A stretch of DNA of 15,710 bases, from assembly GCA_022712845.1 (NCBI GenBank), contig JAFLJV010000268.1, forward strand, positions 1-15,710, in the 5' to 3' direction. Shown here piece by piece: positions 15,705-15,710 of this stretch (positions are counted from its first letter, which is position 1; each line of letters begins with the position of its first letter). Below the pieces are notes generated by a model. It was not told the origin of the DNA and ran no database searches. It worked only from the letters and a program-made list of their open reading frames with translations. The stretch is from Sulfurimonas sp. (lineage in GTDB: Bacteria; Campylobacterota; Campylobacteria; Campylobacterales; Sulfurimonadaceae). The translations under genes and the position numbers were made by a program.

Positions 15705-15710
15705 CCATTT

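Overview
The window is 15.7 kb of low-G+C DNA (roughly 30% by eye), densely coding, with no tRNA, rRNA, CRISPR array, insertion sequence or long repeat that I can see. The A/T-rich codon use, short or overlapping gene junctions, frequent TTG/GTG starts and the character of the lipopolysaccharide (LPS) and nonulosonate enzymes suggest a Campylobacterota (epsilonproteobacterial) genome, most like Sulfurimonas/Arcobacter-type environmental relatives of Campylobacter. The genus cannot be fixed from the sequence alone.

Left part, minus strand (3716 down to 1): a compact LPS-core operon reading right to left. It contains heptosyltransferase I (waaC), a UDP-glucuronate 4-epimerase-like sugar-nucleotide epimerase, a GT4 glycosyltransferase, and the N-terminal half of an O-antigen ligase/polymerase-type membrane protein that runs off the left edge. 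Junctions are 4-bp and 8-bp overlaps or a 16-bp gap, so the four genes are probably co-transcribed.

Middle, minus strand (7055 to 3795): one large signalling protein with the layout FIST - PAS - PAS - GGDEF - EAL. Both the cyclic-di-GMP synthase and phosphodiesterase active sites look intact. It is separated from waaC by 78 bp and is divergent from the right-hand operon across a 208-bp intergenic region that carries the likely promoters.

Right part, plus strand (7264 to 15704): an eight-gene operon with almost no intergenic DNA. It opens with an MsbA-like lipid-exporter ABC protein and continues with a CapD/FlaA1-type NDP-GlcNAc 4,6-dehydratase, a LegC-type aminotransferase, a NeuD/PglD-type acetyltransferase, a NeuB/LegI synthase, a NeuC/LegG hydrolysing 2-epimerase and a NeuA/LegF CMP-transferase. 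Together these six form a complete route from NDP-GlcNAc to a CMP-activated nonulosonic acid of the legionaminic type. The last gene encodes a protein with hallmarks of GT52/bacterial sialyl- or polysialyltransferases, so it is the natural candidate to transfer the sugar onto a surface glycan.

Main points of interest: (i) the dehydratase is not the family of characterised Campylobacter LegB but a longer Met-x3-Lys CapD-like enzyme; (ii) the terminal gene is a candidate new legionaminyltransferase; (iii) a flippase-type ABC gene heads the same operon; (iv) the FIST-linked c-di-GMP protein sits between two surface-glycan operons.
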